From assembly GCF_014649655.1 (NCBI RefSeq), contig NZ_BMTL01000006.1:281464-345463 (forward strand): DNA of 64,000 nucleotides, written 5' to 3'. The notes under the pieces are model-generated. The model was not told the DNA's origin. It ran no database searches and was given only the letters and a program-made list of their open reading frames with translations. The stretch comes from Streptomyces humidus. GTDB taxonomy: Bacteria > Actinomycetota > Actinomycetes > Streptomycetales > Streptomycetaceae. This document shows positions 54,019 to 63,919 of the stretch, piece by piece. The first letter of the stretch is position 1. The number at the start of each line of letters is the position of its first letter. A program made the translations under genes and the position numbers.

Positions 54019-55125
54019 ATGTACAAGATCTTCTTCAATCTCGTCTTCCAGCGGATGGACCCCGAGCAGGCCCACTACCTGGCCTTCCGCTGGATCCGCC
54101 TCGCCGCCCGAGTCCCGGTGCTGCGCACCTTCGTGGCCGCCGCCCTCGCTCCCCGCCACCGGGAGCTGCGCACGGAGGCCTTCGGCCTGCGCATGCACGG
54201 CCCCTTCGGGCTCGCCGCCGGCTTCGACAAGAACGCCGTCGCGATCGACGGCATGGCGATGCTCGGCTTCGACCACGTCGAGATCGGCACGGTCACCGGT
54301 GAGCCGCAGCCCGGCAACCCCAGGCAGCGGCTGTTCCGGCTCGTGAAGGACCGGGCGCTCATCAACCGGATGGGCTTCAACAACGAGGGCTCCCTGGCCG
54401 TCGCCGCACGCCTGGCCTCCCGGACCCCCGTCTTCAGGCCCGTGGTCGGCGTCAACATCGGCAAGACCAAGCTCGTCCCCGAGGAGGAGGCCGTCGGCGA
54501 CTACGTGAAGTCGGCCGAGCGGCTCGCCCCCCATGCCGACTACCTGGTCGTGAACGTGTCCTCGCCGAACACGCCCGGGCTGCGCAACCTCCAGGCCACC
54601 GAGGCGCTGCGGCCGCTGCTCAGCGCCGTTCGCGAGGCCGCCGACCGCGTGGTGACCGCGCGGCGCGTCCCGCTGCTGGTGAAGATCGCCCCGGACCTGG
54701 CCGACGAGGACGTCGACGCGGTCGCCGACCTGGCCGTGGAGCTGGGCCTGGACGGGATCATCGCCACCAACACCACCATCGCGCGCGAGGGTCTGGGGCT
54801 GACGTCCGACCCCTCGCTGGTGAAGGAGACCGGCGGACTGTCCGGGGCGCCCCTCAAGACCCGCTCCCTGGAGGTGCTGCGCCGGCTGTACGCGCGCGTG
54901 GGCGACCGCATCACCCTGGTGGGCGTCGGCGGCGTCGAGAACGCCGAGGACGCCTGGCAGCGCATCCTGGCCGGCGCCACGCTGGTCCAGGGGTACAGCG
55001 CCTTCGTCTACGAAGGGCCCTTCTGGAGCCGCGCCGTGCACAAGGGGCTCGCCGCGCGTCTGCGGACGAGCCCCCACGCCACCCTCGCCGACGCCGTCGG
55101 CGCCGACGTGAGGAGGACGGCATGA
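54019..55125 (+). CDS. pyrD: Dihydroorotate dehydrogenase (quinone, class 2)
   Basis: 368 residues. It oxidises dihydroorotate with FMN and a menaquinone acceptor at the membrane. The N-terminal helical extension ([23 protein letters not shown]...) is the class 2 membrane-association segment. '[16 protein letters not shown]', '[20 protein letters not shown]', '[18 protein letters not shown]' (catalytic Ser region) and '[14 protein letters not shown]' are conserved. GAGGGA precedes the ATG. The pyrF start overlaps its stop by four bases. Confidence 0.95.
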   Translation: MYKIFFNLVFQRMDPEQAHYLAFRWIRLAARVPVLRTFVAAALAPRHRELRTEAFGLRMHGPFGLAAGFDKNAVAIDGMAMLGFDHVEIGTVTGEPQPGNPRQRLFRLVKDRALINRMGFNNEGSLAVAARLASRTPVFRPVVGVNIGKTKLVPEEEAVGDYVKSAERLAPHADYLVVNVSSPNTPGLRNLQATEALRPLLSAVREAADRVVTARRVPLLVKIAPDLADEDVDAVADLAVELGLDGIIATNTTIAREGLGLTSDPSLVKETGGLSGAPLKTRSLEVLRRLYARVGDRITLVGVGGVENAEDAWQRILAGATLVQGYSAFVYEGPFWSRAVHKGLAARLRTSPHATLADAVGADVRRTA

Positions 55126-55964
55126 CCCTGGAGCCCTTCGGCGGGCGGCTGCGCCGCGCCATGGACGAGCGCGGTCCCCTGTGCGTCGGCATCGACCCGC
55201 ACGCCTCCCTGCTCGCCGAGTGGGGTCTGAACGACGACGTCGCCGGTCTGGAGCGGTTCAGCCGCACGGTCGTCGAGGCGACGGCGGACCGGGTCGCCCT
55301 GCTGAAGCCGCAGAGCGCCTTCTTCGAGCGGTTCGGCTCGCGCGGGGTCGCCGTCCTGGAGAAGACGGTGCAGGAGGCGCGGGCGGCCGGCGCGCTGGTC
55401 GTCATGGACGCCAAGCGCGGCGACATCGGCTCGACCATGGCCGCCTACGCCGAGGCCTTCCTGCACAAGGACGCGCCGCTGTTCTCGGACGCCCTCACCG
55501 TCTCGCCCTATCTCGGCTACGGGTCGCTGGCGCCCGCGGTGGCGCTGGCCCGGGAGAGCGGCGCGGGGCTCTTCGTGCTGGCGCTCACCTCCAACCCGGA
55601 GGGCGGCGAGGTGCAGCACGCGCTGCGCGCCGACGGGCGGAACGTGGGCGCGACCATGCTGGCGCACCTGGCGGCGGAGAACGCGGGGGAGGGGCCGCTG
55701 GGCTCCTTCGGGGCGGTCGTGGGCGCCACCCTGGGTGATCTCTCGGCGTACGACCTCGACGTCAACGGGCCGCTCCTCGCGCCCGGCGTCGGCGCCCAGG
55801 GGGCGACCCCGGCGGATCTGCCGCGTGTCTTCGGGTCCGCGGTGCGCAATGTGGTGCCGAACGTGAGCCGGGGCGTGTTGCGGCACGGTCCCGACACGGT
55901 CGCTCTGCGTGACGCCGTGGAGCGGTTCGCGCGAGAAGTGCGGAGCGCCGTGACCTCCGTCTGA
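55122..55964 (+). CDS. pyrF: Orotidine 5'-phosphate decarboxylase (type 2)
   Basis: 280 residues. It makes UMP from OMP. 'CVGIDPHASLL' near residue 22 and the catalytic Asp/Lys motif VVMDAKRGDIGSTMAAY (about residues 92-108) identify the longer type 2 branch used by actinobacteria and myxobacteria. AGGAGG precedes the ATG, which overlaps pyrD. It ends the operon; the orotate phosphoribosyltransferase gene pyrE is not in the window. Confidence 0.94.
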   Translation: MTLEPFGGRLRRAMDERGPLCVGIDPHASLLAEWGLNDDVAGLERFSRTVVEATADRVALLKPQSAFFERFGSRGVAVLEKTVQEARAAGALVVMDAKRGDIGSTMAAYAEAFLHKDAPLFSDALTVSPYLGYGSLAPAVALARESGAGLFVLALTSNPEGGEVQHALRADGRNVGATMLAHLAAENAGEGPLGSFGAVVGATLGDLSAYDLDVNGPLLAPGVGAQGATPADLPRVFGSAVRNVVPNVSRGVLRHGPDTVALRDAVERFAREVRSAVTSV

Positions 55965-55972
55965 CGGGCGTC

Positions 55973-56004
55973 GGCCGTCCCACCGGGGGCTCGGTCGGGC
56001 GGCC
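55973..56004 (+). terminator. Terminator of the pyr operon
   Basis: Eight pairs with one bulged T (55973-55981 with 55997-56004), nine bases after pyrF. A second small hairpin (5-bp stem, 56031-56035 with 56040-56044) follows, ahead of an AT-richer stretch. Confidence 0.5.
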
Positions 56005-56102
56005 GGCGGTCGACTCGAGCCTGGATACATCCCCGAATCCGGGGCAGTATGTCTTAAATGTCCGGCCCTACGGAGGCTGACCAGGACTTTTCCTCTGTTC
56101 TC

Positions 56103-56132
56103 GCTGACTCCGGCGGAGTTGGCCGCTAGTCT
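56103..56132 (+). promoter_or_regulatory. Promoter of the sIHF gene
   Basis: GCTGAC (56103-56108), 18 bases, TAGTCT (56127-56132), about 110 bases before the GTG start. Confidence 0.5.
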
Positions 56133-56174
56133 CCGACGGAGAGTGAACGGGCAAGCATGTTGTCCGGCTCACCT

Positions 56175-56200
56175 GGTGAGGGGCGACCAGGCCCCTCACC
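56175..56200 (+). promoter_or_regulatory. Hairpin in the sIHF leader
   Basis: A perfect 10-bp stem (56175-56184 with 56191-56200), loop of six, lies inside the transcribed leader and 41 bases before the start codon. It could affect translation or message life. Confidence 0.5.
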
Positions 56201-56240
56201 GGTCCGTATCCGACAGTTCGACATCCGAGGTGACGTAGGC

Positions 56241-56564
56241 GTGGCTCTTCCGCCCCTTACCCCCGAACAGCGCGCAGCCGCGCTCGAAAAGGCCGCCGCG
56301 GCTCGCCGGGAGCGGGCCGAGGTCAAGAATCGACTGAAGCACTCCGGCGCCTCTCTTCACGAGGTCATCAAGCAGGGTCAGGAAAACGACGTCATCGGCA
56401 AGATGAAGGTCTCCGCCCTCCTGGAGTCGCTCCCGGGCGTGGGCAAGGTCCGCGCCAAGCAGATCATGGAGCGACTCGGCATCTCCGAGAGCCGCCGGGT
56501 ACGCGGCCTCGGTTCCAACCAGATCGCCTCCCTGGAGCGCGAGTTCGGCAGCACCGGCTCCTGA
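56241..56564 (+). CDS. sihf: Streptomycete integration host factor-like nucleoid protein (sIHF)
   Basis: 107 residues. It binds DNA without sequence specificity, shaping the nucleoid and influencing sporulation and antibiotic production. A long N-terminal helix rich in Ala, Arg and Glu (EQRAAALEKAAAARRERAEVKNRLK) is followed by a helix-two turns-helix domain, 'LLESLPGVGKVRAKQIMERLGISESRRVRGLG'. GTG 56241 gives the known 107-residue form; an earlier in-frame ATG at 56157 would run through the leader hairpin and is rejected. It sits between pyrF and gmk as in other actinobacteria. Confidence 0.94.
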   Translation: MALPPLTPEQRAAALEKAAAARRERAEVKNRLKHSGASLHEVIKQGQENDVIGKMKVSALLESLPGVGKVRAKQIMERLGISESRRVRGLGSNQIASLEREFGSTGS

Positions 56565-56588
56565 TTGCCGGTTCCTGCCGGAGGGGAG

Positions 56589-56605
56589 TCCCGGGCACTC
56601 CGGGA
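56589..56605 (+). terminator. Small terminator after the sIHF gene
   Basis: A perfect 6-bp stem (56589-56594 with 56600-56605), loop of five, 24 bases after the stop and just before gmk. Confidence 0.4.
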
Positions 56606-56612
56606 TTGCTGG

Positions 56613-56618
56613 AATAAT
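56613..56618 (+). promoter_or_regulatory. Possible -10 of a leaderless gmk transcript
   Basis: AATAAT ends six bases before ATG 56625 and is one of the few AT-rich hexamers nearby. There is no ribosome site before the ATG. Confidence 0.35.
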
Positions 56619-56624
56619 CGCTGC

Positions 56625-57218
56625 ATGGCTGCAACATTCCGGGGGACCACCCCCGAGCCCCCGGACGTACGTCCGCGGCTGACCGTGCTCTCCGGCCCTT
56701 CAGGGGTCGGCAAGAGCACGGTCGTCGCTCATATGCGCAAGAAACACCCCGAGGTCTGGCTCTCGGTGTCGGCGACGACCCGCAAGCCCCGTCCCGGCGA
56801 GCAGCACGGCGTCCACTACTTCTTCGTCACCGACGAGGAGATGGACAAGCTCATCGCCAACGGCGAGCTGCTGGAATGGGCCGAGTTCGCCGGCAACCGC
56901 TACGGCACTCCGCGCGCCGCCGTCCTGGAGCGCCTGGAGTCGGGCGAGCCGGTCCTGCTGGAGATCGATCTCCAGGGCGCCCGGCAGGTCCGCGAGTCCA
57001 TGCCCGAGGCCCAGCTGGTCTTTCTGGCTCCCCCCTCCTGGGAGGAGCTGGTCCGCAGACTCACCGGGCGGGGCACCGAACCGCCCGAGGTCATCGAGCG
57101 CCGCCTGGCGGCGGCGAAGATCGAACTCGCGGCCGAGCCGGAGTTCGACGTGACCCTGGTCAACACCTCCGTCGAGGACGTGGCGCGTGAGCTGCTAGCC
57201 TTGATGGATGTTGTGTGA
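56625..57218 (+). CDS. gmk: Guanylate kinase
   Basis: 197 residues. It phosphorylates GMP to GDP. Walker [12 protein letters not shown] is near residue 24, and the GMP-binding block '[22 protein letters not shown]' near 48, 'YGTPRAAV' near 92 and '[13 protein letters not shown]' near 112 are complete. The ATG 56625 is preferred; 20 extra in-frame residues upstream do not look conserved. rpoZ follows after 70 bases; a TAGCCT at 57196-57201 inside the gmk end could be an rpoZ -10. Confidence 0.94.
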   Translation: MAATFRGTTPEPPDVRPRLTVLSGPSGVGKSTVVAHMRKKHPEVWLSVSATTRKPRPGEQHGVHYFFVTDEEMDKLIANGELLEWAEFAGNRYGTPRAAVLERLESGEPVLLEIDLQGARQVRESMPEAQLVFLAPPSWEELVRRLTGRGTEPPEVIERRLAAAKIELAAEPEFDVTLVNTSVEDVARELLALMDVV

Positions 57219-57288
57219 TCGCGGGTTCGTGCTCTTCGCGGCCTCTGTGATCACGACCGGTCTTTTCCCATCCATCGGAAGGTAGAGC

Positions 57289-57561
57289 GTGTCCTCTTCC
57301 ATCTCCGCGCCCGAGGGCATCATCAACCCGCCGATCGACGAGCTCCTCGAGGCCACCGACTCGAAGTACAGCCTCGTGATCTACGCGGCCAAGCGGGCCC
57401 GCCAGATCAACGCGTACTACTCGCAGCTCGGCGAGGGCCTCCTCGAGTACGTCGGTCCGCTCGTGGACACCCACGTCCACGAGAAGCCGCTCTCGATCGC
57501 CCTCCGCGAGATCAACGCCGGACTGCTGACGTCCGAGGCCGTCGAAGGCCCCGCCCAGTAG
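57289..57561 (+). CDS. rpoZ: RNA polymerase omega subunit
   Basis: 90 residues. It helps RNA polymerase assembly by holding the beta' C-terminal tail. The core '[32 protein letters not shown]' is diagnostic. The C-terminal part after the helix '[15 protein letters not shown]' is short. GGAAGGTAG precedes GTG 57289. The gmk-rpoZ-coaBC-metK-priA order is shared with mycobacteria. Confidence 0.95.
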   Translation: MSSSISAPEGIINPPIDELLEATDSKYSLVIYAAKRARQINAYYSQLGEGLLEYVGPLVDTHVHEKPLSIALREINAGLLTSEAVEGPAQ

Positions 57562-57586
57562 TATTTTCGGCTCGCACTTGGTTTTT

Positions 57587-57621
57587 CCACAGGCCCGGCA
57601 GTACGACTGCCGGGCCTGTGG
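57587..57621 (+). terminator. Terminator of rpoZ
   Basis: A perfect 16-bp stem (57587-57602 with 57606-57621), three-base loop. A short T run (57582-57586) precedes it, so it might also stop minus-strand transcripts. Confidence 0.85.
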
Positions 57622-57685
57622 TGTGTGATGGACTCGTACGCCGGGAGCCACGGCGGACGAAATCGTCGAGGTCCGGGGAGAGACG

Positions 57686-58888
57686 GTGGACACACCGAAG
57701 GTCGTTCTGGGGGTCAGCGGAGGCATCGCCGCCTACAAGGCCTGCGAGCTGCTGCGCCGGCTGACGGAGTCGGGTCACGACGTGCGCGTCGTCCCCACTG
57801 CCTCCGCGCTGCACTTCGTCGGCGCCGCCACCTGGTCCGCCCTCTCGGGCCACCCGGTCTCCACCGAGGTCTGGGACGACGTCCACGAGGTCCCGCACGT
57901 CCGCATCGGCCAGCACGCCGATCTGGTCGTCGTCGCCCCGGCCACCGCCGACATGCTCGCCAAGGCAGCCCACGGCCTGGCCGACGACCTCCTCACCAAC
58001 ACCCTCCTCACGGCCCGCTGTCCGGTCGTCTTCGCCCCCGCGATGCACACCGAGATGTGGGAGCACCCGGCCACCCGGGAGAACGTGGCGACACTGCGCC
58101 GCCGGGGCGCCGTCGTAATCGAACCGGCGGTCGGCCGCCTCACCGGCGTCGACACCGGCAAGGGCCGCCTGCCCGACCCCGGCGAGATCTTCGAGGTCTG
58201 CCGCCGCGTCCTGGCCAGGGGCGTACGCGAGCCCGACCTGGCCGGCCGGCACGTCGTGGTCAGCGCCGGCGGCACCCGTGAACCCCTCGACCCGGTCCGC
58301 TTCCTCGGCAACCGCTCGTCCGGCAAGCAGGGCTACGCCCTCGCCCGCACCGCCGCCGCCCGTGGCGCCCGCGTCACCCTGGTCGCGGCGAACACCGGCC
58401 TGCCCGACCCGGCCGGGGTCGACGTCGTGCGGGTCGGCACCGCCGTACAGCTGCGCGAGGCGGTCCTGAAGGCGGCCGCCGACGCCGACGCGGTCGTCAT
58501 GGCGGCCGCCGTGGCAGATTTCCGGCCGGAGACCTACGCGGCCGGAAAGATCAAGAAGAAGGACGGCAAGGAGCCGGACCCGATCGTCCTCGTGCGAAAT
58601 CCGGACATCCTCGCGGAGCTGTCCGCCGACCGGGCGCGCGCCGATCAGGTGGTCGTCGGCTTCGCCGCCGAGACCGACGACGTCCTGGCCAACGGCCGGG
58701 CGAAGCTGCTGCGCAAGGGCTGCGATCTGCTGGTGGTGAACGAGGTGGGGGAGCGCAGAACGTTCGGCTCCGAGGAGAACGAGGCCGTCGTGCTGGGCGC
58801 CGACGGCAGTGAGACGCCCGTGGCCCACGGCCCCAAGGAGGCCTTGGCCGAAATCGTGTGGGACCTGGTGACGCAGCGGCTCGGCTGA
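57686..58888 (+). CDS. coaBC: Bifunctional phosphopantothenoylcysteine decarboxylase / phosphopantothenate--cysteine ligase
   Basis: A 400-residue fusion performing two steps of coenzyme A synthesis. The N-terminal flavoprotein CoaC (about 1-180) shows 'VVLGVSGGIAAYKACELLRRL', the catalytic His in 'VPHVRIGQHADLVVVAPATADMLAK', and 'APAMHTEMWEHPATRENV'. The C-terminal CoaB (about 190-400) has 'VVVSAGGTREPLDPVRFLGNRSSGKQGYALA' and 'VVMAAAVADFRP'. The region usually carrying the decarboxylase Cys reads 'RLTGVDTGKGRLPDP', the actinobacterial form. GGGGAGA precedes GTG 57686. Confidence 0.94.
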   Translation: MDTPKVVLGVSGGIAAYKACELLRRLTESGHDVRVVPTASALHFVGAATWSALSGHPVSTEVWDDVHEVPHVRIGQHADLVVVAPATADMLAKAAHGLADDLLTNTLLTARCPVVFAPAMHTEMWEHPATRENVATLRRRGAVVIEPAVGRLTGVDTGKGRLPDPGEIFEVCRRVLARGVREPDLAGRHVVVSAGGTREPLDPVRFLGNRSSGKQGYALARTAAARGARVTLVAANTGLPDPAGVDVVRVGTAVQLREAVLKAAADADAVVMAAAVADFRPETYAAGKIKKKDGKEPDPIVLVRNPDILAELSADRARADQVVVGFAAETDDVLANGRAKLLRKGCDLLVVNEVGERRTFGSEENEAVVLGADGSETPVAHGPKEALAEIVWDLVTQRLG

Positions 58889-59042
58889 CTGTTTGATGCG
58901 CTTCGTCGTCGCCTCGCACCCGGCTCGATTACGGCGCCGCGCCCCTGGCCAAGCGTGCTCGGCTTTCGGCAGAATGCCCGTGCCGCAGGTCACAGCGCTC
59001 CCGAGAGGCGAGACGGGTGGGCCGGTGGCGGGGTATGACCGA

Positions 59043-59048
59043 TAAACT
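59043..59048 (+). promoter_or_regulatory. Candidate -10 of metK
   Basis: TAAACT, 81 bases before the metK GTG in the 240-base gap after coaBC. No good -35. I saw no SAM riboswitch consensus in this leader. Confidence 0.4.
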
Positions 59049-59128
59049 GTTCTCGGACGACGCCGGGCGCAGCTCCCGTCGCGTCCGCCCATGATCAGCC
59101 AGCAGCCGCTGCAACCCCAGGGAGCGTT

Positions 59129-60337
59129 GTGTCCCGTCGCCTGTTCACTTCGGAGTCTGTGACCGAGGGTCACCCCGACAAGATCGCTGACCAGATCAGC
59201 GACACCATTCTCGATGCCCTGCTGCGCGAGGACCCGACCTCCCGGGTCGCCGTCGAGACCTTGATCACGACCGGCCTGGTGCATGTGGCCGGCGAGGTCA
59301 CCACCAAGGCCTACGCGCCGATCCCCCAGCTGGTGCGCGACAAGATCCTCGAAATCGGGTACGACTCCTCCAAGAAGGGCTTCGACGGCGCGTCCTGCGG
59401 CGTCTCGGTGTCCATCGGCGCGCAGTCCCCGGACATCGCCCAGGGCGTCGACACGGCGTACGAGAACCGCGTCGAGGGAGACGAGGACGAGCTGGACCGG
59501 CAGGGCGCGGGCGACCAGGGCCTGATGTTCGGCTACGCGTCCGACGAGACGCCGACCCTGATGCCGCTGCCCATCTTCCTGGCGCACCGCCTGTCCAAGC
59601 GCCTCTCGGACGTCCGCAAGAACGGGACCATCCCCTACCTGCGCCCCGACGGCAAGACCCAGGTCACCATCGAGTACGACGGCGACAAGGCGGTCCGTCT
59701 GGACACCGTCGTCGTCTCCTCGCAGCACGCGTCCGACATCGACCTGGACTCGCTGCTGACCCCCGACATCCGCGAGTTCGTCGTGGAGCCCGAGCTCAAG
59801 GCGCTGCTGGACGACGGGATCAAGCTCGACACCGAGAACTACCGTCTGCTGGTCAACCCGACCGGTCGCTTCGAGATCGGCGGCCCGATGGGCGACGCCG
59901 GCCTCACCGGTCGCAAGATCATCATCGACACCTACGGCGGCTTCGCCCGGCACGGCGGCGGCGCCTTCTCGGGCAAGGACCCGTCCAAGGTGGACCGCTC
60001 GGCCGCCTACGCGATGCGCTGGGTGGCGAAGAACGTGGTCGCGGCGGGTCTCGCGGCCCGCTGCGAGGTCCAGGTCGCCTACGCGATCGGCAAGGCCGAG
60101 CCGGTCGGTCTCTTCGTCGAGACCTTCGGCACCGCCAAGATCGACACTGAGAAGATCGAGAAGGCCATCGACGAGGTGTTCGACCTCCGCCCGGCCGCCA
60201 TCATCCGCGACCTCGACCTGCTGCGCCCGATCTACGCCCAGACCGCGGCCTACGGCCACTTCGGCCGTGAGCTCCCCGACTTCACCTGGGAGCGCACGGA
60301 CCGCGTGGACGCGCTGCGCAAGGCCGCGGGTCTGTAG
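59129..60337 (+). CDS. metK: S-adenosylmethionine synthase
   Basis: 402 residues. It makes SAM from methionine and ATP. '[21 protein letters not shown]' (metal and ATP site) is at the N terminus; '[24 protein letters not shown]' is the signature hexapeptide region near residue 130; '[23 protein letters not shown]' is the second signature near 273. All catalytic blocks are intact. GTG 59129 follows CAGGGAG. SAM supply is known to affect antibiotic production in streptomycetes. Confidence 0.96.
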   Translation: MSRRLFTSESVTEGHPDKIADQISDTILDALLREDPTSRVAVETLITTGLVHVAGEVTTKAYAPIPQLVRDKILEIGYDSSKKGFDGASCGVSVSIGAQSPDIAQGVDTAYENRVEGDEDELDRQGAGDQGLMFGYASDETPTLMPLPIFLAHRLSKRLSDVRKNGTIPYLRPDGKTQVTIEYDGDKAVRLDTVVVSSQHASDIDLDSLLTPDIREFVVEPELKALLDDGIKLDTENYRLLVNPTGRFEIGGPMGDAGLTGRKIIIDTYGGFARHGGGAFSGKDPSKVDRSAAYAMRWVAKNVVAAGLAARCEVQVAYAIGKAEPVGLFVETFGTAKIDTEKIEKAIDEVFDLRPAAIIRDLDLLRPIYAQTAAYGHFGRELPDFTWERTDRVDALRKAAGL

Positions 60338-60390
60338 GACCGCGCCGGACCCCGCCCCGACCACCGCAGGGCCGCCTCCACCCTCGGCGT

Positions 60391-60421
60391 CCCGTCCCGG
60401 TGTCCTGTGGGGCGGGACGGG
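60391..60421 (+). terminator. First terminator after metK
   Basis: A perfect 9-bp stem (60391-60399 with 60413-60421), 13-base loop, 54 bases after the stop. Confidence 0.65.
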
Positions 60422-60465
60422 CCGCGGGTCAGGGCGTCGTGGCCCACGCTGTGCATGATCTCGGC

Positions 60466-60492
60466 TCCCGAGACCCTCACCGGGTCTCGGGA
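60466..60492 (+). terminator. Second terminator after metK
   Basis: A perfect 11-bp stem (60466-60476 with 60482-60492), five-base loop. The two hairpins in tandem isolate priA from metK. I see no other gene in the 271-base gap. Confidence 0.75.
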
Positions 60493-60578
60493 CCCGACGT
60501 CGTCATGCCCGGGCTCCGCCGCCGTCCCGCGTCCCGTGGCACCCGGAGCTGCAGGGCGGCGAGGCGCGCACGCGACCG

Positions 60579-60601
60579 TTGTCAGTGGCGTTTGGTAAGA
60601 A
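60579..60601 (+). promoter_or_regulatory. DNA-damage (RecA-NDp/PafBC-type) promoter of priA
   Basis: TTGTCAGTG (60579-60587), eight bases, then TAAGAA (60596-60601, followed by T). The upstream nonamer is identical to the mycobacterial motif, including the GC that often follows it; the hexamer deviates only at its last base. GTG 60609 starts seven bases after the -10, so the message is probably leaderless. Confidence 0.75.
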
Positions 60602-60608
60602 TGCAGGC

Positions 60609-62771
60609 GTGAGCAGCGAGAACGGGCAGGGGGGCGGTGGGGCGGCCGGGGAGGGCGCCCCACCGGAGCAGCTCGCGCTCATCCGGGAGACCGTGCGGCA
60701 GGCCAAGACGCCCCGGGCCAAGCCCCGCACCTGGCGGGGAGCGGCGCTGGCCGGGGAACTGCCGGTCGCGCGGGTCCTCGTCGACAAGGGCGTACTGCAT
60801 CTGGACCGCTACTTCGACTACGCCGTCCCGGCCGAGCTGGACGCGGACGCGCAGCCCGGCGTGCGGGTCCGGGTGCGGTTCGGGGCCGGACGGGGCCGGG
60901 TGCGCGACGGGCGGCGCGAGGGGGGCGGACTCATCGACGGGTTCCTCGTCGAGCGGCTCGCGGCGTCGGACTACCCGGGGCCGCTCGCTGCGCTCGCCCA
61001 GGTGGTGTCCCCCGAGCCGGTGCTCGGTCCGGAGCTGCTGGGCCTGGCACGGGCCGTCGCGGACCGGTACGCGGGGAGCCTCGCCGACGTGCTGCAGCTG
61101 GCCGTGCCGCCGCGCAACGCACGTGCCGAGCAGCGGCCCTCGCCCGCGCCGCTGCCGCCGCCGGGAGCGCCGCAGACCGGCACCTGGGACCGCTACGAGC
61201 GGGGAGGCGCGTTCCTGGAGTCGCTGGCGTCCGGTGGCGCGCCGCGGGCCGTGTGGAACGCGCTGCCCGGGCCGAAGTGGAGCGAGGAGCTGGCGCGGGC
61301 CGTCGCCGCCACGCTCTCCTCGGGGCGCGGGGCACTGGTCGTCGTACCCGACGGACGGGCCGCCGCGCGGGTCGACGGGGCGCTGACCGAGCTGCTGGGG
61401 GAGGGCCGGCACGCGCTGCTCACCGCGGACGCCGGGCCCGAGAGGCGCTACCGGGAATGGCTGGCGGTGCGACGCGGGTCCGTGCGCGCGGTCGTCGGAA
61501 CGCGCGCCGCGATGTTCGCGCCGGTCCAGGACCTCGGGCTGGTCGCGCTCTGGGACGACGGGGACGACAGCCACAGCGAGCAGCACGCCCCGCAGCCTCA
61601 TGCGCGGGAAGTGCTGCTGCTGCGGGCCGCGCAGGACAAGTGCGGTTTCCTGATGGGGGGTTGGAGCTGCACCGTGGAGGGCGCCCAGCTCGTCGAGAGC
61701 GGCTGGGCGCGACCGCTCGTCGCCGGTCGGGAGCTGGTGCGCAGGGCCGCTCCGCTGGTGCGGACCGTGGGGGACCAGGACCTGGCGCGGGACGAGGCCG
61801 CCCGGGCCGCCCGACTGCCCACCCTCGCCTGGCAGGCGGTCCGTGAGGGGCTGCGGCACGGGCCGGTGCTCGTGCAGGTGCCCCGGCGGGGGTACGTGCC
61901 CCGGATGGCGTGTGCGCAGTGCCGGGCGGCGGCCCGCTGCCGGCACTGCTCCGGACCGCTGGAGGCACGGGGCGGGGACGCCGGGGGCGCCCTGTGGTGC
62001 GGGTGGTGCGGGCGTGAGGAGAACGCCTGGCACTGCCCCGAGTGCGGCGCGTTCAGGCTGCGGGCGCAGGTCGTGGGGGCGCGACGGACCGCCGAGGAGC
62101 TGGGGCGGGCGTTCCCCGCCGTGCCGGTGCGCACGTCAGGGCGTGAGCAGGTGCTTGACACGGTGCCGGCGGCGCCCGCGCTCGTCGTGTCCACGCCTGG
62201 GGCGGAACCGGTCGCCGAGGGCGGGTACGCGGCTGCCCTGCTGCTGGACGGCTGGGCCATGCTCGGACGTCCCGACCTGCGGGCCGGGGAGGACGCCCTG
62301 CGGCGGTGGATCGCCGCCGCCGCGCTGGTGCGCCCGCAGGAGGCAGGGGGGACCGTGGTCGTCGTCGCCGAGCCGACCCTGCGGCCCGTGCAGGCGCTGG
62401 TGCGATGGGACCCCGTGGGGCACGCCGTGCGCGAGCTCGCCGAGCGGGCCGAGCTGGGGTTTCCGCCGGTGTCGCGGATGGCGTCGGTCTCGGGGACGGG
62501 GGAGGCGGTGACCGCGTTCCTGGCAGCGGTCGAACTGCCCCGGGAGGCAGAGCTGCTGGGGCCGGTTCCGATCCCGGCCGCCCCTGCCGGACGGCCCCGG
62601 CGGCCGGGGGCGCCGCCGCCGGGGGAGCAGTGGGAGCGTGCGCTGATCCGGGTGCCGCCGGGCCGGGGCGCCGCGCTGGCCGCCGCGCTGAAGGCGGCCC
62701 AGGCGGCCCGGATGGCCCGCGGCGGCGAGGAGGCGGTGCGGGTGAGGATCGATCCCCCGGACATCGGGTGA
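60609..62771 (+). CDS. priA: Primosomal protein N' (PriA-like), ATPase motifs lost
   Basis: 720 residues. It corresponds to PriA, which restarts collapsed replication forks. The N-terminal 3' DNA-binding domain ('PVARVLVDKGVLHLDRYFDYAVP') and the cysteine-rich zinc-binding region ('CAQCRAAARCRHCSGPL...CGWCGREENAWHCPECG') are present. The helicase is degenerate: where Walker A GVTGSGKT belongs the sequence reads ALPGPKWSEE, and the DEEH box reads WDDGDD. ATP-driven unwinding is therefore unlikely, as also noted for mycobacterial PriA. GTG 60609 is chosen; an in-frame TTG upstream is part of the promoter. Confidence 0.9.
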   Translation: MSSENGQGGGGAAGEGAPPEQLALIRETVRQAKTPRAKPRTWRGAALAGELPVARVLVDKGVLHLDRYFDYAVPAELDADAQPGVRVRVRFGAGRGRVRDGRREGGGLIDGFLVERLAASDYPGPLAALAQVVSPEPVLGPELLGLARAVADRYAGSLADVLQLAVPPRNARAEQRPSPAPLPPPGAPQTGTWDRYERGGAFLESLASGGAPRAVWNALPGPKWSEELARAVAATLSSGRGALVVVPDGRAAARVDGALTELLGEGRHALLTADAGPERRYREWLAVRRGSVRAVVGTRAAMFAPVQDLGLVALWDDGDDSHSEQHAPQPHAREVLLLRAAQDKCGFLMGGWSCTVEGAQLVESGWARPLVAGRELVRRAAPLVRTVGDQDLARDEAARAARLPTLAWQAVREGLRHGPVLVQVPRRGYVPRMACAQCRAAARCRHCSGPLEARGGDAGGALWCGWCGREENAWHCPECGAFRLRAQVVGARRTAEELGRAFPAVPVRTSGREQVLDTVPAAPALVVSTPGAEPVAEGGYAAALLLDGWAMLGRPDLRAGEDALRRWIAAAALVRPQEAGGTVVVVAEPTLRPVQALVRWDPVGHAVRELAERAELGFPPVSRMASVSGTGEAVTAFLAAVELPREAELLGPVPIPAAPAGRPRRPGAPPPGEQWERALIRVPPGRGAALAAALKAAQAARMARGGEEAVRVRIDPPDIG

Positions 62772-62785
62772 GTCCTGAGGCCCGG

Positions 62786-62815
62786 GGGCTTCGAAGGGCA
62801 GGGGCTCTGAAGCCC
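62786..62815. terminator. Hairpin between convergent priA and the HTH-like gene
   Basis: A perfect 7-bp stem (62786-62792 with 62809-62815) with a 16-base loop in the 136-base convergent gap. Confidence 0.4.
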
Positions 62816-62907
62816 GGCGGCTTCGGGGCCCGCGGCCACGGGGGATATGCGGCTGCCCTCCCGGGTGCGGCCGAGAGGGCGGACGGGGGTGTTCGGGGAA
62901 GGCGCCC

Positions 62908-63919
<1,012 letters not shown>

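Noticed and set aside
58889..59128. SAM riboswitch before metK
   Set aside because: No SAM-riboswitch conserved core seen; only a candidate -10 and a normal ribosome site.
57512..60364. Long open frame antisense to coaBC and metK
   Set aside because: Crosses two real genes and their terminators; composition is that of a shadow frame.
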